Source of the DNA: CAYVHB01 sp964450865
Lineage (GTDB): Bacteria > Bacillota > Clostridia > Saccharofermentanales > UBA5734
DNA length: 64,000 nt
NCBI GenBank assembly: GCA_964450865.1
Contig: CAYVHB010000017.1
Coordinates: 1-64,000, forward strand
Reading direction: 5' to 3'
Below are positions 35,412 to 44,230 of the stretch, in pieces. The translations under genes and the position numbers were made by a program. Each line of letters opens with the position of its first letter. The stretch's first letter is position 1. Under the pieces are notes generated by a model, which was not told the DNA's origin, searched no databases, and was given only the letters and a program-made list of their open reading frames with translations.

Positions 35412-36473
35412 ATGGCTGATATCAAAAATACAAATCCCGGTGGAACCGCACCCGGGCCCCGGCTTTCCCCGATCTTGCATCTGGCGAATCAGATTGCAAG
35501 GGGCCTGGCCAATCTGGAACTGACCGCAACCGGCCTGGCCTTGCCGCTCGTTGCCGGAACGCTGCCAGCGGATGCAGCCGATCCGTCTGCTGACCCGCAG
35601 GCTGAATCGTGGTACAGTCAGCAGCTGATGAGTGAATTCGAACCGCTGACGCCTGATTTTTCCTTGCTGGTCCGTTATGGCATCGGTGTTCTGCTCGATG
35701 CCTTCGCCACCTGGAGCGAGTTTGACCCGGAAAATGAGTACTACCGGGCTGCGCAGATTTCATTGACGGCTTTTCAGGCGATGATTGCGCGGCTGGCCAC
35801 TGAACTGAGTACGATGCTAGCCACTGATCTGACTGAGCAGCAGGCCGCGCAATCCGTCCGGCCGGCTGATGAACGGACTGCCCAGCCGCTCGCTGAACCG
35901 AGTTCGCAGTTTGCCGCTGAGCTGACTGCGCAACAAGCCGCGGAGCTGGCTGCGGCGAACCGCCAGCATCATCGCCAGACGCTTGATAATCTGCTGGCGA
36001 TCCGCAACGAACCCCCCAGGACATTCCCCCAGGCCTTGCAGCTCTTTTGGCTGGCCTGTCTGATGCGCCGCCTGGAAACCCGGGATACGGTCATCAAGAT
36101 TGGCCATTTTGATCAGTATATGCTGCCTTTATATCGGCGGGATATCCTGAACAATGAGCTCAATCGCAGTCAGGCCCGCGCCTGGCTGGAGGCCGTCTGG
36201 CTGCAGATGAATGAACAGGCCTGCGCCAGTGTAGAGGCCCCGCTTGCCGGTTTTCAGATCATGATTGGCGGTGAACATGGCGACGGCTCTGATGAGACCA
36301 ATGAATTGAGTTTTCATTGCCTGGAGATAGCCCTGCAGCATCACCTGACCCAGCTGGAATTCCTCATATTGCTGCATCCGTCGCTTCCGGCACCGTTCGC
36401 CCGGCGTGTCCAGATCATGCAGCGGGATGAACGGGCCCGCATTCGCCTCGTATCATCATTCTGACAGCAAGAA
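35412..36473 (+). CDS. Glycyl radical enzyme (pyruvate-formate-lyase-like), 3' part missing
   Basis: The frame from the ATG at 35412 (AGGAGG upstream) encodes the first third of a PFL-like domain: FSLLVRYGIGVLLDA, LLAIRNEPPRTFPQALQLFW, GHFDQYMLPLYRRD and GGEHGDGSDETNELSF all match the glycyl radical enzyme family. A Gln/Ala-rich stretch of about 45 residues (about 136-180) is inserted before the LLAIRNEPP segment. The frame stops at 36462, but the +1 frame from about 36420 reads SGMNGPAFAS and onward into the gap. That fits the family better and suggests a one-base deletion near the contig end. The active-site Cys and glycyl radical loop would lie in the missing part. No activating enzyme is visible. 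Confidence 0.75.
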
Positions 36474-36573
36474 NNNNNNNNNNNNNNNNNNNNNNNNNNN
36501 NNNNNNNNNNNNNNNNNNNNNNNNNNNNNNNNNNNNNNNNNNNNNNNNNNNNNNNNNNNNNNNNNNNNNNNNN
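36474..36573. other. Assembly gap (100 N)
   Basis: The gap separates the glycyl-radical-enzyme fragment from a TauE-type permease fragment. The flanks are unrelated, so real sequence is missing, probably more than 100 bp, because two-thirds of the enzyme and the permease start are absent. Confidence 0.95.
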
Positions 36574-37074
36574 GCCCTGATTGGCCTGCTGATCGGCATT
36601 TTTGTCGGTAATATGGTCAACGACCGGCAATTCAAGTACCTGATTGCCAGCATTATTCTGCTTTGCCTGGTCTTCCTGCTCTATCAGGAAAGAAAAGGCA
36701 GCCAGATCAGGGTGCCGCACAGCATGTGGTTTGTCATTCTCATTGGTGTGCTCAGCGGATTTGCCACGATGATCGGCAATGCGGCCGGGCCGATTTTTGC
36801 GGTCTACCTGCTGGCCATCGGCCTGGACAAGCAAAATTACCTGGGTACGACTGCCTGGTTTTTCCTGGTCATCAATCTGATCAAGCTGCCGCTGCAGATT
36901 TTTGCCTGGCATAACATTACCGGCTATACGGCCTTGCTGGCCCTGGGTGCCTTGCCGGCCATATACCTGGGCATCCGGTTCGGCCTGTGGGTGATCCGGT
37001 CCCTGAATGAGAAGCACTTCCGTTATCTGATCCTGGCCATGACAGCCCTGGCCTGCATCCGCCTCTTTTTCTGA
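36574..37074 (+). CDS. TauE/SafE family permease, 5' part missing
   Basis: The 166 visible residues form about five or six hydrophobic segments of a TauE/SafE (sulfite/sulfoacetate exporter-like) membrane protein. The second repeat signature is visible as GVLSGFATMIGNAAGPIFAVYLL. The N-terminal half is lost in the gap. The substrate is unknown; family members export sulfur or organic anions. Confidence 0.88.
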   Translation, partial: ALIGLLIGIFVGNMVNDRQFKYLIASIILLCLVFLLYQERKGSQIRVPHSMWFVILIGVLSGFATMIGNAAGPIFAVYLLAIGLDKQNYLGTTAWFFLVINLIKLPLQIFAWHNITGYTALLALGALPAIYLGIRFGLWVIRSLNEKHFRYLILAMTALACIRLFF

Positions 37075-37194
37075 TCGCCTGTTATTCTGATCAGCACGCA
37101 CCAGCCGTCCTGACAACCTTGCCTGCACAAAAACCTGCCCCGGTTCTTGAACGGTCCGGCTGCGGATCATCACCGGCTGAGCCGGGCATATCAA

Positions 37195-37230
37195 AGGCCG
37201 CCTATCCTGTTGTGGCAGGATAGGCGGCCT
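37195..37230. terminator. Strong hairpin between converging permease and HPr genes
   Basis: A 15-bp perfect stem (37195-37209 with 37216-37230, loop of 6). T-tracts are short on both strands, so it may end transcription from either side only partly. The rest of the 296-nt spacer holds no gene. Confidence 0.6.
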
Positions 37231-37370
37231 CATGCAACTTCAGGGGATACGCTGTGGCAGGGAATGGCTTTGCCAGTACCTGGCAATAAATGGAACTGGC
37301 CTCTCAGGCCGGGGCGGGACTGGCATGCCAGGGAGATGGAAACGGCTGGCAGGCCAGGGCGCGACTCGTA

Positions 37371-37622
37371 TCAGCCGGCGAAGAACTTGCCGAGTTTGGC
37401 GATAGCCTCCTCTTCATCCACACCCGAGACCTGGACGGTCAGCGGTGTGCCACAGGAAGCACCCAGTGACATGATACCCAGGATACTCTTCGGGTTGACG
37501 TGCACATCGTCCTTAATCAGGGTGACATCGCTTTTGATCGACATACAGGCTTTGACCAGTTCAGTAGCCGGGCGGGCGTGCAGGCCTTCTTTGAAAGGAA
37601 CGGTGACTTGGATGGTTTGCAT
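37371..37622 (-). CDS. ptsH: Phosphocarrier protein HPr
   Basis: 83-residue PTS phosphocarrier. His15 in GLHARPA accepts phosphate from enzyme I and passes it to sugar-specific EIIA; Ser46 in PKSILGIMSLG is the target of HPr kinase. Start is the ATG complementary to 37620-37622, preceded by AGGAGAG; the longer open frame is not needed. It is the last gene of the leftward fructose PTS locus, about 220 nt after EIIBC, and is therefore fructose-locus-linked rather than paired with ptsI as in Bacillus. Confidence 0.96.
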   Translation of the reverse strand: MQTIQVTVPFKEGLHARPATELVKACMSIKSDVTLIKDDVHVNPKSILGIMSLGASCGTPLTVQVSGVDEEEAIAKLGKFFAG

Positions 37623-37839
37623 GTTTTTCTCTCCTGTTAACGGTTGCCTCGGGCAGTCCGGCCAGCGGCTGCCGGGATGTGGATGAATAAACGGGCTGTG
37701 GATTGTCTGGTATGAATTCAGTATAAACAAGTCAGGGTGAATATTCAACTGTCAGGCAAGGACCCTGGAACCAGGCGGTTATGCGTGCTTCAGGCAGCGT
37801 CATGACCCGGAAACAAAGGGGGTACAGGCAGCTCGTTAC

Positions 37840-39228
37840 TTACTCGGCGACCGGCTTTTTGAGGAGGCCGATCAGCAGCGCGGTCACGGCGGTGCCGATG
37901 ACGATGGAGAGCAGGTACATCGGGATATTGCCGACGGCGAAGAAGACGAACAGACCGCCATGGGGCACACTCAGGGTCGCTTTGAAGAGCATGGACAGGG
38001 CGCCGGTGATGGCTGAACCGATCATGATCGAGGGGATAACGCGCAGCGGGTCAGCAGCAGCAAAGGGGATTGCGCCTTCAGTGATGAAGCTGGCGCCCAG
38101 AACCCAGGCTGCTTTGCCGGCTTCGTGTTCGGCAAAGGTGAATTTCTTACGGAAGATAACGGTTGCCAGTGCCAGGCCGAGCGGGGGGGTCATGCCGGCA
38201 GCCATAACAGCAGCCATGACAGCGGAACCCTGGCCAGCGGCCAGGCCAGTCAGCGTACCCGTAGCGAAAGCGTAGGCGGCTTTATTCACGGGACCACCCA
38301 TGTCAAAGGCCATCATCAGGCCGACGATCAGGCCAAGGAGAACAGCATTGGTACCGGACATATTGGCCAGGAAAGTATTCATGGCTTTGTTAAGGGCAGC
38401 AACCGGGCCGCCGAGCACGCCGAACATCAGCAGGCCGACGATCAGGGAGCCGAGCACGGGGATGACCAGAACGGGCATGATGCCCTGGAGGGTCTTGGGC
38501 AGCTTGATGTACTTCTTGATCAGGAAGACGACATAACCTGCCAGGAAGCCGGCGACGAGACCTCCGAGGAAGCCTGCGCCCATCTGGCCGGCAATGGTGC
38601 CGCCGATGGCGCCGACAGCCAGGCCGGGACGGTCAGCAATCGAGTAAGCGATGTAACCGGCAAGGATCGGGACCATCAGGCCGAAAGCGCCGCTGCCGCC
38701 GCCGATACCCATCAGCCAGGCCGCCAGGGATCCTTCTTTCTGGAAGCCAACGTAACCGCCAACCAGGAAGCTGAGCGCGATGGCGATACCACCGGCGACA
38801 ACGAACGGGATCATGTACGAAACGCCGTTCATCAGGTGCTTGTAGAAACCGGTGCGCTGGGAGGAACGCTGGGCTTTGAGCTGGTCGACCTGATCGGCCA
38901 GGTTGGCGCTGACGCCAGCACCATAGACCGGGGCGCTCAGGGACTTGTCGATCAGGGCTTCGGCATTCTTCAGGGCGTCAGCAACGGCGCACTGCAGGAC
39001 TTTCTTACCATTGAACCGTTCCATCGGTACAGCGGTATCGCAGGCCAGGATGATGGCATCTGCATCTTTGATGTCGTTGGGCATCAGCTCATTCTCGACG
39101 CCAACGGAACCGCGGGTCTCGACCTTGACGATGTAGCCTTTTTTCTTGGCGGCTTCTTCAATGGCTTCTGCTGCCATGAAGGTGTGGGCGATGCCAGTTG
39201 GACAAGCGGTGACTGCTAGGATTTTCAT
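37840..39228 (-). CDS. fruA: PTS fructose transporter subunit IIBC
   Basis: 462-residue membrane permease. The N-terminal EIIB domain (about 1-100) carries the phosphorylated Cys in the family signature AVTACPTGIAHTFMAAEAI. After a linker, the EIIC domain (from about residue 125) has eight to ten hydrophobic segments with Gly-rich loops (FDMGGPVNKAAY, SFITEGAIPFAAADP). No EIIA is fused; a separate EIIA gene lies at 41279-41728. Start is the ATG complementary to 39226-39228, with GGAGG 7 nt upstream. The upstream sequence up to the gap is AT-rich. It brings fructose in as fructose-1-phosphate. Confidence 0.95.
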   Translation of the reverse strand: MKILAVTACPTGIAHTFMAAEAIEEAAKKKGYIVKVETRGSVGVENELMPNDIKDADAIILACDTAVPMERFNGKKVLQCAVADALKNAEALIDKSLSAPVYGAGVSANLADQVDQLKAQRSSQRTGFYKHLMNGVSYMIPFVVAGGIAIALSFLVGGYVGFQKEGSLAAWLMGIGGGSGAFGLMVPILAGYIAYSIADRPGLAVGAIGGTIAGQMGAGFLGGLVAGFLAGYVVFLIKKYIKLPKTLQGIMPVLVIPVLGSLIVGLLMFGVLGGPVAALNKAMNTFLANMSGTNAVLLGLIVGLMMAFDMGGPVNKAAYAFATGTLTGLAAGQGSAVMAAVMAAGMTPPLGLALATVIFRKKFTFAEHEAGKAAWVLGASFITEGAIPFAAADPLRVIPSIMIGSAITGALSMLFKATLSVPHGGLFVFFAVGNIPMYLLSIVIGTAVTALLIGLLKKPVAE

Positions 39229-39270
39229 GAACACGCCTCCTCATAAAATATGTTATTTATAACAAATCCG

Positions 39271-39370
39271 NNNNNNNNNNNNNNNNNNNNNNNNNNNNNN
39301 NNNNNNNNNNNNNNNNNNNNNNNNNNNNNNNNNNNNNNNNNNNNNNNNNNNNNNNNNNNNNNNNNNNNNN
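39271..39370. other. Assembly gap (100 N)
   Basis: Gap between the 5' region of fruA and the 3' end of fruK. Flanks do not overlap. The last 20-30 codons of fruK and the fruK-fruA spacer are missing. Confidence 0.95.
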
Positions 39371-40218
39371 GCCAGCGCGCCGCAGGCTGTGGCCCAGGCC
39401 AGGGTCTGGGCCAGATCGCAACGCTCGGCCAGGCAGTGGACAAAACCGGCCAGCATGGAATCGCCGGCGCCAACGGTACCGCGGACTTCAACTTTGAGCG
39501 GTGCGGCAAACAGCGCCTGGTCAGCCGTGACCAGGATGCTGCCATCGCCACCCATGGAAATCAGGACGTACGTGATCTGATACTGGGCGATCAGGTCGCG
39601 AGCTGCCGCGACAATGGCCTGGGGGGTCTCGAGAGAACGGCCCAGGGCACTTTCCAGCTCATGGATATTGGGCTTGATCAGGTAGGGCCGGGCCTGCAGG
39701 CCAGCCAGCAGCAGGGCGCCGTCAGCATCGAGGACTGCCTTGCAGGGACTGGCTACCAGGCCGATGAGATCGCGATAAATATCAACCGGCAGGCCTTTCG
39801 GCACGCTGCCGCTGAAGACGATGTAATCACTCTGGCTGGCGGTCTGGCTGATTTTGCTCTTCATGGCCGCAAGATCCTGGTCACTCACCGTGAAGCCGGC
39901 CTCGTTGATGTCTGTGGTAGTCCGGCTGCGCGACTCGATCAGCTTGGTATTCAGGCGGGTAGCGGCCGGTACGAGAACAAAGTCGGTCGGGATGGCATCA
40001 CGCTGCAGCAAAGTCTGCACATGGCCGAGGTTGTTTTCGCCCATAAAGCCGATGGCTGAGACAGAGGAGCCGAGCGCAATCAGGATGCGGGCGACGTTGA
40101 TGCCCTTGCCGCCCATGTCTTCACGGACGCTTTGCACGCGGTTTACTGAACCAAATTCGAACTGGTCGACGACGATGGTGCGGTCGATCGCGGGATTGAG
40201 GGTGACTGTCGTAATCAT
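39371..40218 (-). CDS. fruK: 1-phosphofructokinase, C-terminal end in gap
   Basis: PfkB-family sugar kinase that converts fructose-1-phosphate to fructose-1,6-bisphosphate. Start MITTVTLNPAIDRTI at the ATG complementary to 40216-40218. PfkB signatures are GGKGINVARIL near residue 37 and GTVGAGDSMLAGFVH (catalytic Asp) near 245. About 282 residues are visible against a usual 305-310, so the last 25 or so are in the gap. It follows the DeoR-type regulator and precedes EIIBC, the classic fruR-fruK-fruA order. Confidence 0.95.
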
Positions 40219-40365
40219 AATTATTTCACCTGAGGCAAGATGGCGCAAGGCCGGGCGGATTTTATGTCCGGGATAATGGCCGGTCAGGCCAGGTTCCGAT
40301 TTCCGGGGTACAGGTGCGGATCAGGATCCGGAAATCCGGTCGGGCCGGGTGATCCGGTCGGCCGG

Positions 40366-41136
40366 TCAGGCCATGACAATCCGGATGTCGTTGGATTCGT
40401 AGGCCGGGATCAGGCTCGGATCGATATCACGGTCGGTTATGACATAATCAACCATGGAAATCGGCGCAATCTGGCACAGGGCAACCCGGTTGAATTTGGT
40501 ATGGTCAGTCAGGACGAAACGCTCGGTGGCCCGGGTCAGCATCACGCGCTTGATTTCGGCCTCGTCAACATCGGGCGTCGTCAGACCATCATAAACGGTC
40601 AGGCCATTGACGCCGATGAAGGCCTTGCTGACATTAAAACGGCGCAACATTTCCACGGCGATGCTACCGACTGTAGCCAGCACATTGAGCCGTACTTTAC
40701 CGCCGATCGCAATCAGATCAACGTTACTATTGTAGGATATGACACTGGAAATTACGGTTGAATTGGTAATGACGGTCAGGTGCAGGCTGGACTGGCCGAT
40801 CAGCCGGGCCAGCTCGAGCGTTGTCGTACCGGCATCCAGGACGATACTGTCATTGTCGGCCAGGAACTCAAAGGCCTTGCGGGCGATTGCCCGTTTTTGA
40901 TGTTCGTATTTAGTCTCTTTCTGGCCAAAGCTTTCTTCATAGTCCAGGCTGGTCTGGCTGACCGGAATAGCGCCGCCATGTGTCCGTTCCAGCTTACCCT
41001 CGCCCTCCAGGATTACCAGATCCCGGCGGATGGTCGCCTCAGATGCTTCCAGACTGTCGCAAAGATTCTTGACCGTAATATTGCGGTTGATCTGCAGCAA
41101 TTCAAGTATGCGATTGCGACGGACTCCTGGCAACAT
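40366..41136 (-). CDS. fruR: DeoR family regulator of the fructose operon
   Basis: 256 residues. The N-terminal DeoR helix-turn-helix (RRNRILELLQINRNITVKNL, then SEATIRRDL) is followed by a phospho-sugar effector domain with the family sequences DAGTTTLELA and TDHTKFNRVALCQIAP. In fructose operons such proteins respond to fructose-1-phosphate or fructose-1,6-bisphosphate. The ATG at 41136 follows AAGGAGA. The TGATTG boxes at 41823-41982 are candidate operators (inference). Confidence 0.93.
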   Translation of the reverse strand: MLPGVRRNRILELLQINRNITVKNLCDSLEASEATIRRDLVILEGEGKLERTHGGAIPVSQTSLDYEESFGQKETKYEHQKRAIARKAFEFLADNDSIVLDAGTTTLELARLIGQSSLHLTVITNSTVISSVISYNSNVDLIAIGGKVRLNVLATVGSIAVEMLRRFNVSKAFIGVNGLTVYDGLTTPDVDEAEIKRVMLTRATERFVLTDHTKFNRVALCQIAPISMVDYVITDRDIDPSLIPAYESNDIRIVMA

Positions 41137-41278
41137 GCGCGGGGCTCTCCTTTCACGACGATTCCAAAGTTGACTGGCAGATTAAGGAGAAACGGGTCGT
41201 GGCACAGCGGGATCGCAGGCGAGGCTGCCAGGCAGCAATCATCCTGCAATCACCGGCATATATTGTCAGACTGGTGAT

Positions 41279-41728
41279 TTAAAGACCGATTTCGTATTCC
41301 TTCAGTACATCCATAACCTGGGCCGGTGTCTGGGCTGCCCGCAACGCAACACGGAAAGGCTCTTTCATCAGGCGGCGGGAAAGATTGGCCAGGATTTTCA
41401 GGTGGATGGTGGAAGCATCGTCTGCCGGTACGCCGATCAGGAAGATCATGTCAATGGGTTCACCGTCCAGTGACTGCCAGTCCATGGACTTGACGGTCGC
41501 AAACATCAGCAGCGGCTCGTTGACGGCATTGGTCTTGCCATGGGGAATTGCTACGCCAAAACCCATGCCTGTGCTGTACTCGGACTCGCGATGCATGACC
41601 GCGGCTTGGTATCCGGCAACATCGTTAACCCGGCCGGCATCGGCCGCCTTGGCAGCCAGCATTTCGATCGCTTCTTCCTTTGTGGTAGCCGGCAGGTTCA
41701 TCATGATCAGGTCTTCGTTAATCAGCAT
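41279..41728 (-). CDS. PTS fructose-type EIIA protein
   Basis: 149-residue EIIA of the fructose/mannitol class. The phosphorylatable His lies in GFGVAIPHGKTNAV at about residue 63, with MHRESEYSTGMG before it, as in FruA/MtlA EIIA domains. It passes phosphate from HPr to the EIIB domain of the EIIBC protein. The ATG at 41728 follows AAGGAG. It is the first gene of the leftward fructose PTS locus. A regulatory nitrogen-PTS IIA (PtsN) is less likely given the neighbours. Confidence 0.93.
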   Translation of the reverse strand: MLINEDLIMMNLPATTKEEAIEMLAAKAADAGRVNDVAGYQAAVMHRESEYSTGMGFGVAIPHGKTNAVNEPLLMFATVKSMDWQSLDGEPIDMIFLIGVPADDASTIHLKILANLSRRLMKEPFRVALRAAQTPAQVMDVLKEYEIGL

Positions 41729-41822
41729 GAGTGAGACTCCTTTCGTTGAGACAACATCGCCAATATACAGAAATTCAGTGGCTTGATGTGGACAGCGGGG
41801 GAATTGCTTTGAAAGTCAAAAG

Positions 41823-41982
41823 TGATTGTTTATGATTGTATTTTAGCATTTGTGATTGAGATTTCAAGTACTGAATTGTAAAATTTGCTTGATTCTACAA
41901 TTTATATAATCTTAATGCGTTTGATATGTGCAATATAGCGATAGTTCAATTTTGCACTTGCAAAATCAATCAAAATCAATCA
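41823..41982. promoter_or_regulatory. Phased TGATTG boxes in the ptsI/EIIA divergent spacer
   Basis: The 577-nt spacer (41729-42305) holds no gene and has an AT-rich core. TGATTG occurs at 41823, 41833 and 41853 (10- and 20-bp spacing). Its complement CAATCA occurs at 41967 and 41977 within two exact 10-bp repeats (41961-41980). A TATAAT-like element lies at 41905-41910. The clustering on helical phase suggests operators for the DeoR-type regulator encoded nearby, affecting both the leftward fructose genes and rightward ptsI. No firm -35 is visible. Confidence 0.55.
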
Positions 41983-42305
41983 TTATTAATGACAAAGTCA
42001 TCACATCGGTTGCTTAAGCTGATTGAAATGCTGATTTGTGAACCAGAAGATACGGGAAATACGACTTGCTCATTCACCGGCGGTATTCATCCGCCAGTAC
42101 CTCCACCACAGCCGACACCCCGGATCCTTCATGACAACTTTCAGGAGCTCCCAAGTCTGCAAGCCAGATGCTTGTAATATCTGATTGGCATAGGCTATCA
42201 TGAATGACAGAACCACCTGGTCCTGCAAACTGGTCATGGCTTGCCCCAATCCAGAGACTGATCCAATTTGATCCCGATGAATCGAAAATAAGGAGAGTAT
42301 GTCTT

Positions 42306-44066
42306 ATGCAAGAGATGAAAGGTGTGGCAGCTGCCCCGGGCCTGGTCATTGGCCCATGTCTGGTACTCGAAGAGATCCATCATCCGGACTTTACCCATCA
42401 GTCGATTGCCAGCTCGCTGGTTCTCGAAGAGCAAAACAAGCTCAAGCTGGCAATTGATCTGGCCAACGATCAGCTGACTGCCATCCGGGATCGCGCCGCC
42501 GCTGCCGGACTGGAAGAACAGGCCGCGGTTATGGATGCGCATCTGATGATGCTGGGCGACCCGATCCTGACTGAAGGCTTCTTCACGATGATCGAAAAGG
42601 AACTGCTACCGGCCGTTGGCTCGGTGCAGAAGGGGATAGGCGCCCAGGCCGACATTTTTGAAGCACTTGAGGATGCTTACTTCCGGGAAAGAGCCCAGGA
42701 TATCCGCGATATTGGCCGTCGCCTGGTCAATCTCCTGCTGGGTATCCAGGAGCCGGACGTCAGCGCCTTGCCCGAGCCGCTGATCCTGGTGGCCCACGAT
42801 ATCACCCCTTCGATGATGGCGGCTGTAGACCAGAAGAATTTGCTGGCCATTTGTGCTGAAATCGGCGGCAGGACTTCGCATACGGCTATTCTGGCCAATA
42901 ACATGGGCATTGCCGCCGTCCTGGGCTGTCACGATGTCGTCGCCCTGGCCAGGCAGCAGCCGGCCGGTACGCTGATGGCTGTTGACGGCAGTTCCGGTAA
43001 GGTCTATATCAATCTGACGGCTGAGAAGGCTGAAGTCCTGAAGACCGAAGCGGCCCGCCGCGAGGCGATCAAGGCGACCCTGGCCCAGCTCAAGGACAGC
43101 CCGACAGTAACCAGGGACGGGATCAGCGTCCAGCTGGCTGCCAATGTCATGGGCCCCGGTGACGTCGAGAAAGTATTGGCCGTTGGCGCGGAAGGTGTTG
43201 GCCTTTATCGGTCGGAATTCCTGTTCATGGATCGCGACCGGGCTCCGGACGAAGAAGAACAGTATCTGGCCTACCGGACAGTCATTGAAGGACTGGGCGG
43301 CAAGCCGGTCATCATCCGGACGATGGACATCGGAGGCGATAAAGAGGTCGATTATCTTGGCATCGCCAAGGAGGAAAATCCCTTCCTCGGCTACCGGGCC
43401 CTGCGCATCTGCCTGGAGCGCGACGACCTGTTCCTGACCCAGTTGCGGGCGATCCTGCGCGCGGCCAATCATGGCCAGGCCCTGATCATGTTCCCGATGG
43501 TCTGTTCCCTCGATGAGCTGCGGGCGGCCAAGGCCAAGGTCGAGCAGGCCAAATCCCAGCTGCGTCTGCGCAATACGGAATTTTGTGAAACCGTGCCAGT
43601 CGGTATCATGATAGAGATCCCCTCGGCGGCTGTGATCGCCGACGTCCTGATCAAGGAAGCGGACTTCTTCAGCATCGGCAGCAATGACCTGACGCAATAT
43701 ACGCTGGCTGTCGACCGCATGAATGAAAAGATCAGCTATCTGTACAACAGCTTCCATCCGGCTATGCTGCGCCTGATCCGTTCGGTAATCGGACCGGCCC
43801 GCCTGGCTGGCGGCCACAAGTTTGCCGGCATGTGCGGTGAAATGGCCGGTGACCCGCGGGCGACCATTCTGCTGCTGGGCCTCGGCCTGCAGGAATTCAG
43901 TGTCGGTCCGGGCAACCTGCTGCGCATCCGCAAGATTATCAACAGTGTTGATTTCACCTATGCCCAGTCCGTTGCGGAAAAAGCCCTGGAGATGGGGACG
44001 GCTGCCGATATCGAAGCCTGGCTGGCCGAGGCCCTGCCCGAGGATCTCCGGCCCTACCTGGTCTGA
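42306..44066 (+). CDS. ptsI: PTS enzyme I (phosphoenolpyruvate-protein phosphotransferase)
   Basis: 586-residue general PTS enzyme that transfers phosphate from PEP to HPr. The active-site His lies in GGRTSHTAILANNMGI near residue 191. The PEP-binding barrel shows VGLYRSEFLFMDRD, GGDKEVDYLG and MIEIPSAAVIAD, and the C-terminal signature SIGSNDLTQYTLAVDR. The start is the ATG at 42306, with AAGGAG at 42290-42295; the open frame extends further upstream but without a ribosome-binding site. It is transcribed away from the fructose genes across a shared spacer and followed by a strong terminator. Confidence 0.97.
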   Translation: MQEMKGVAAAPGLVIGPCLVLEEIHHPDFTHQSIASSLVLEEQNKLKLAIDLANDQLTAIRDRAAAAGLEEQAAVMDAHLMMLGDPILTEGFFTMIEKELLPAVGSVQKGIGAQADIFEALEDAYFRERAQDIRDIGRRLVNLLLGIQEPDVSALPEPLILVAHDITPSMMAAVDQKNLLAICAEIGGRTSHTAILANNMGIAAVLGCHDVVALARQQPAGTLMAVDGSSGKVYINLTAEKAEVLKTEAARREAIKATLAQLKDSPTVTRDGISVQLAANVMGPGDVEKVLAVGAEGVGLYRSEFLFMDRDRAPDEEEQYLAYRTVIEGLGGKPVIIRTMDIGGDKEVDYLGIAKEENPFLGYRALRICLERDDLFLTQLRAILRAANHGQALIMFPMVCSLDELRAAKAKVEQAKSQLRLRNTEFCETVPVGIMIEIPSAAVIADVLIKEADFFSIGSNDLTQYTLAVDRMNEKISYLYNSFHPAMLRLIRSVIGPARLAGGHKFAGMCGEMAGDPRATILLLGLGLQEFSVGPGNLLRIRKIINSVDFTYAQSVAEKALEMGTAADIEAWLAEALPEDLRPYLV

Positions 44067-44140
44067 CGAGCGGCTGATTGCCGGCTAGCCGGGAAGCGAT
44101 GCCGGGATCCGGTCAGCGTAAATCCATACCAGATACTACC

Positions 44141-44230
44141 AGCCTGCCACTTCTGGCCCGCGCGACCAGGTGTGGCAGGCTTTTTGCCAGCCTGCCACTT
44201 TGGCCCGCACGGCCAGGTATGGTAAGTTTT
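44141..44230 (+). terminator. ptsI terminator and its degenerate duplicate
   Basis: The stem 44141-44150 with 44172-44181, then TTTTT, is a strong terminator. The following 45 bp (44186-44230) repeat the same sequence with substitutions that destroy part of the stem, so it is a tandem duplication of the terminator with one decayed copy. Confidence 0.88.

Noticed and set aside
38125..39219. Long rightward open frame (364 codons)
   Set aside because: Antisense to the PTS EIIBC gene; its composition reflects GC-rich third positions on the opposite strand.
42606..43817. Leftward open frame (403 codons)
   Set aside because: Antisense to ptsI, no recognisable domain.
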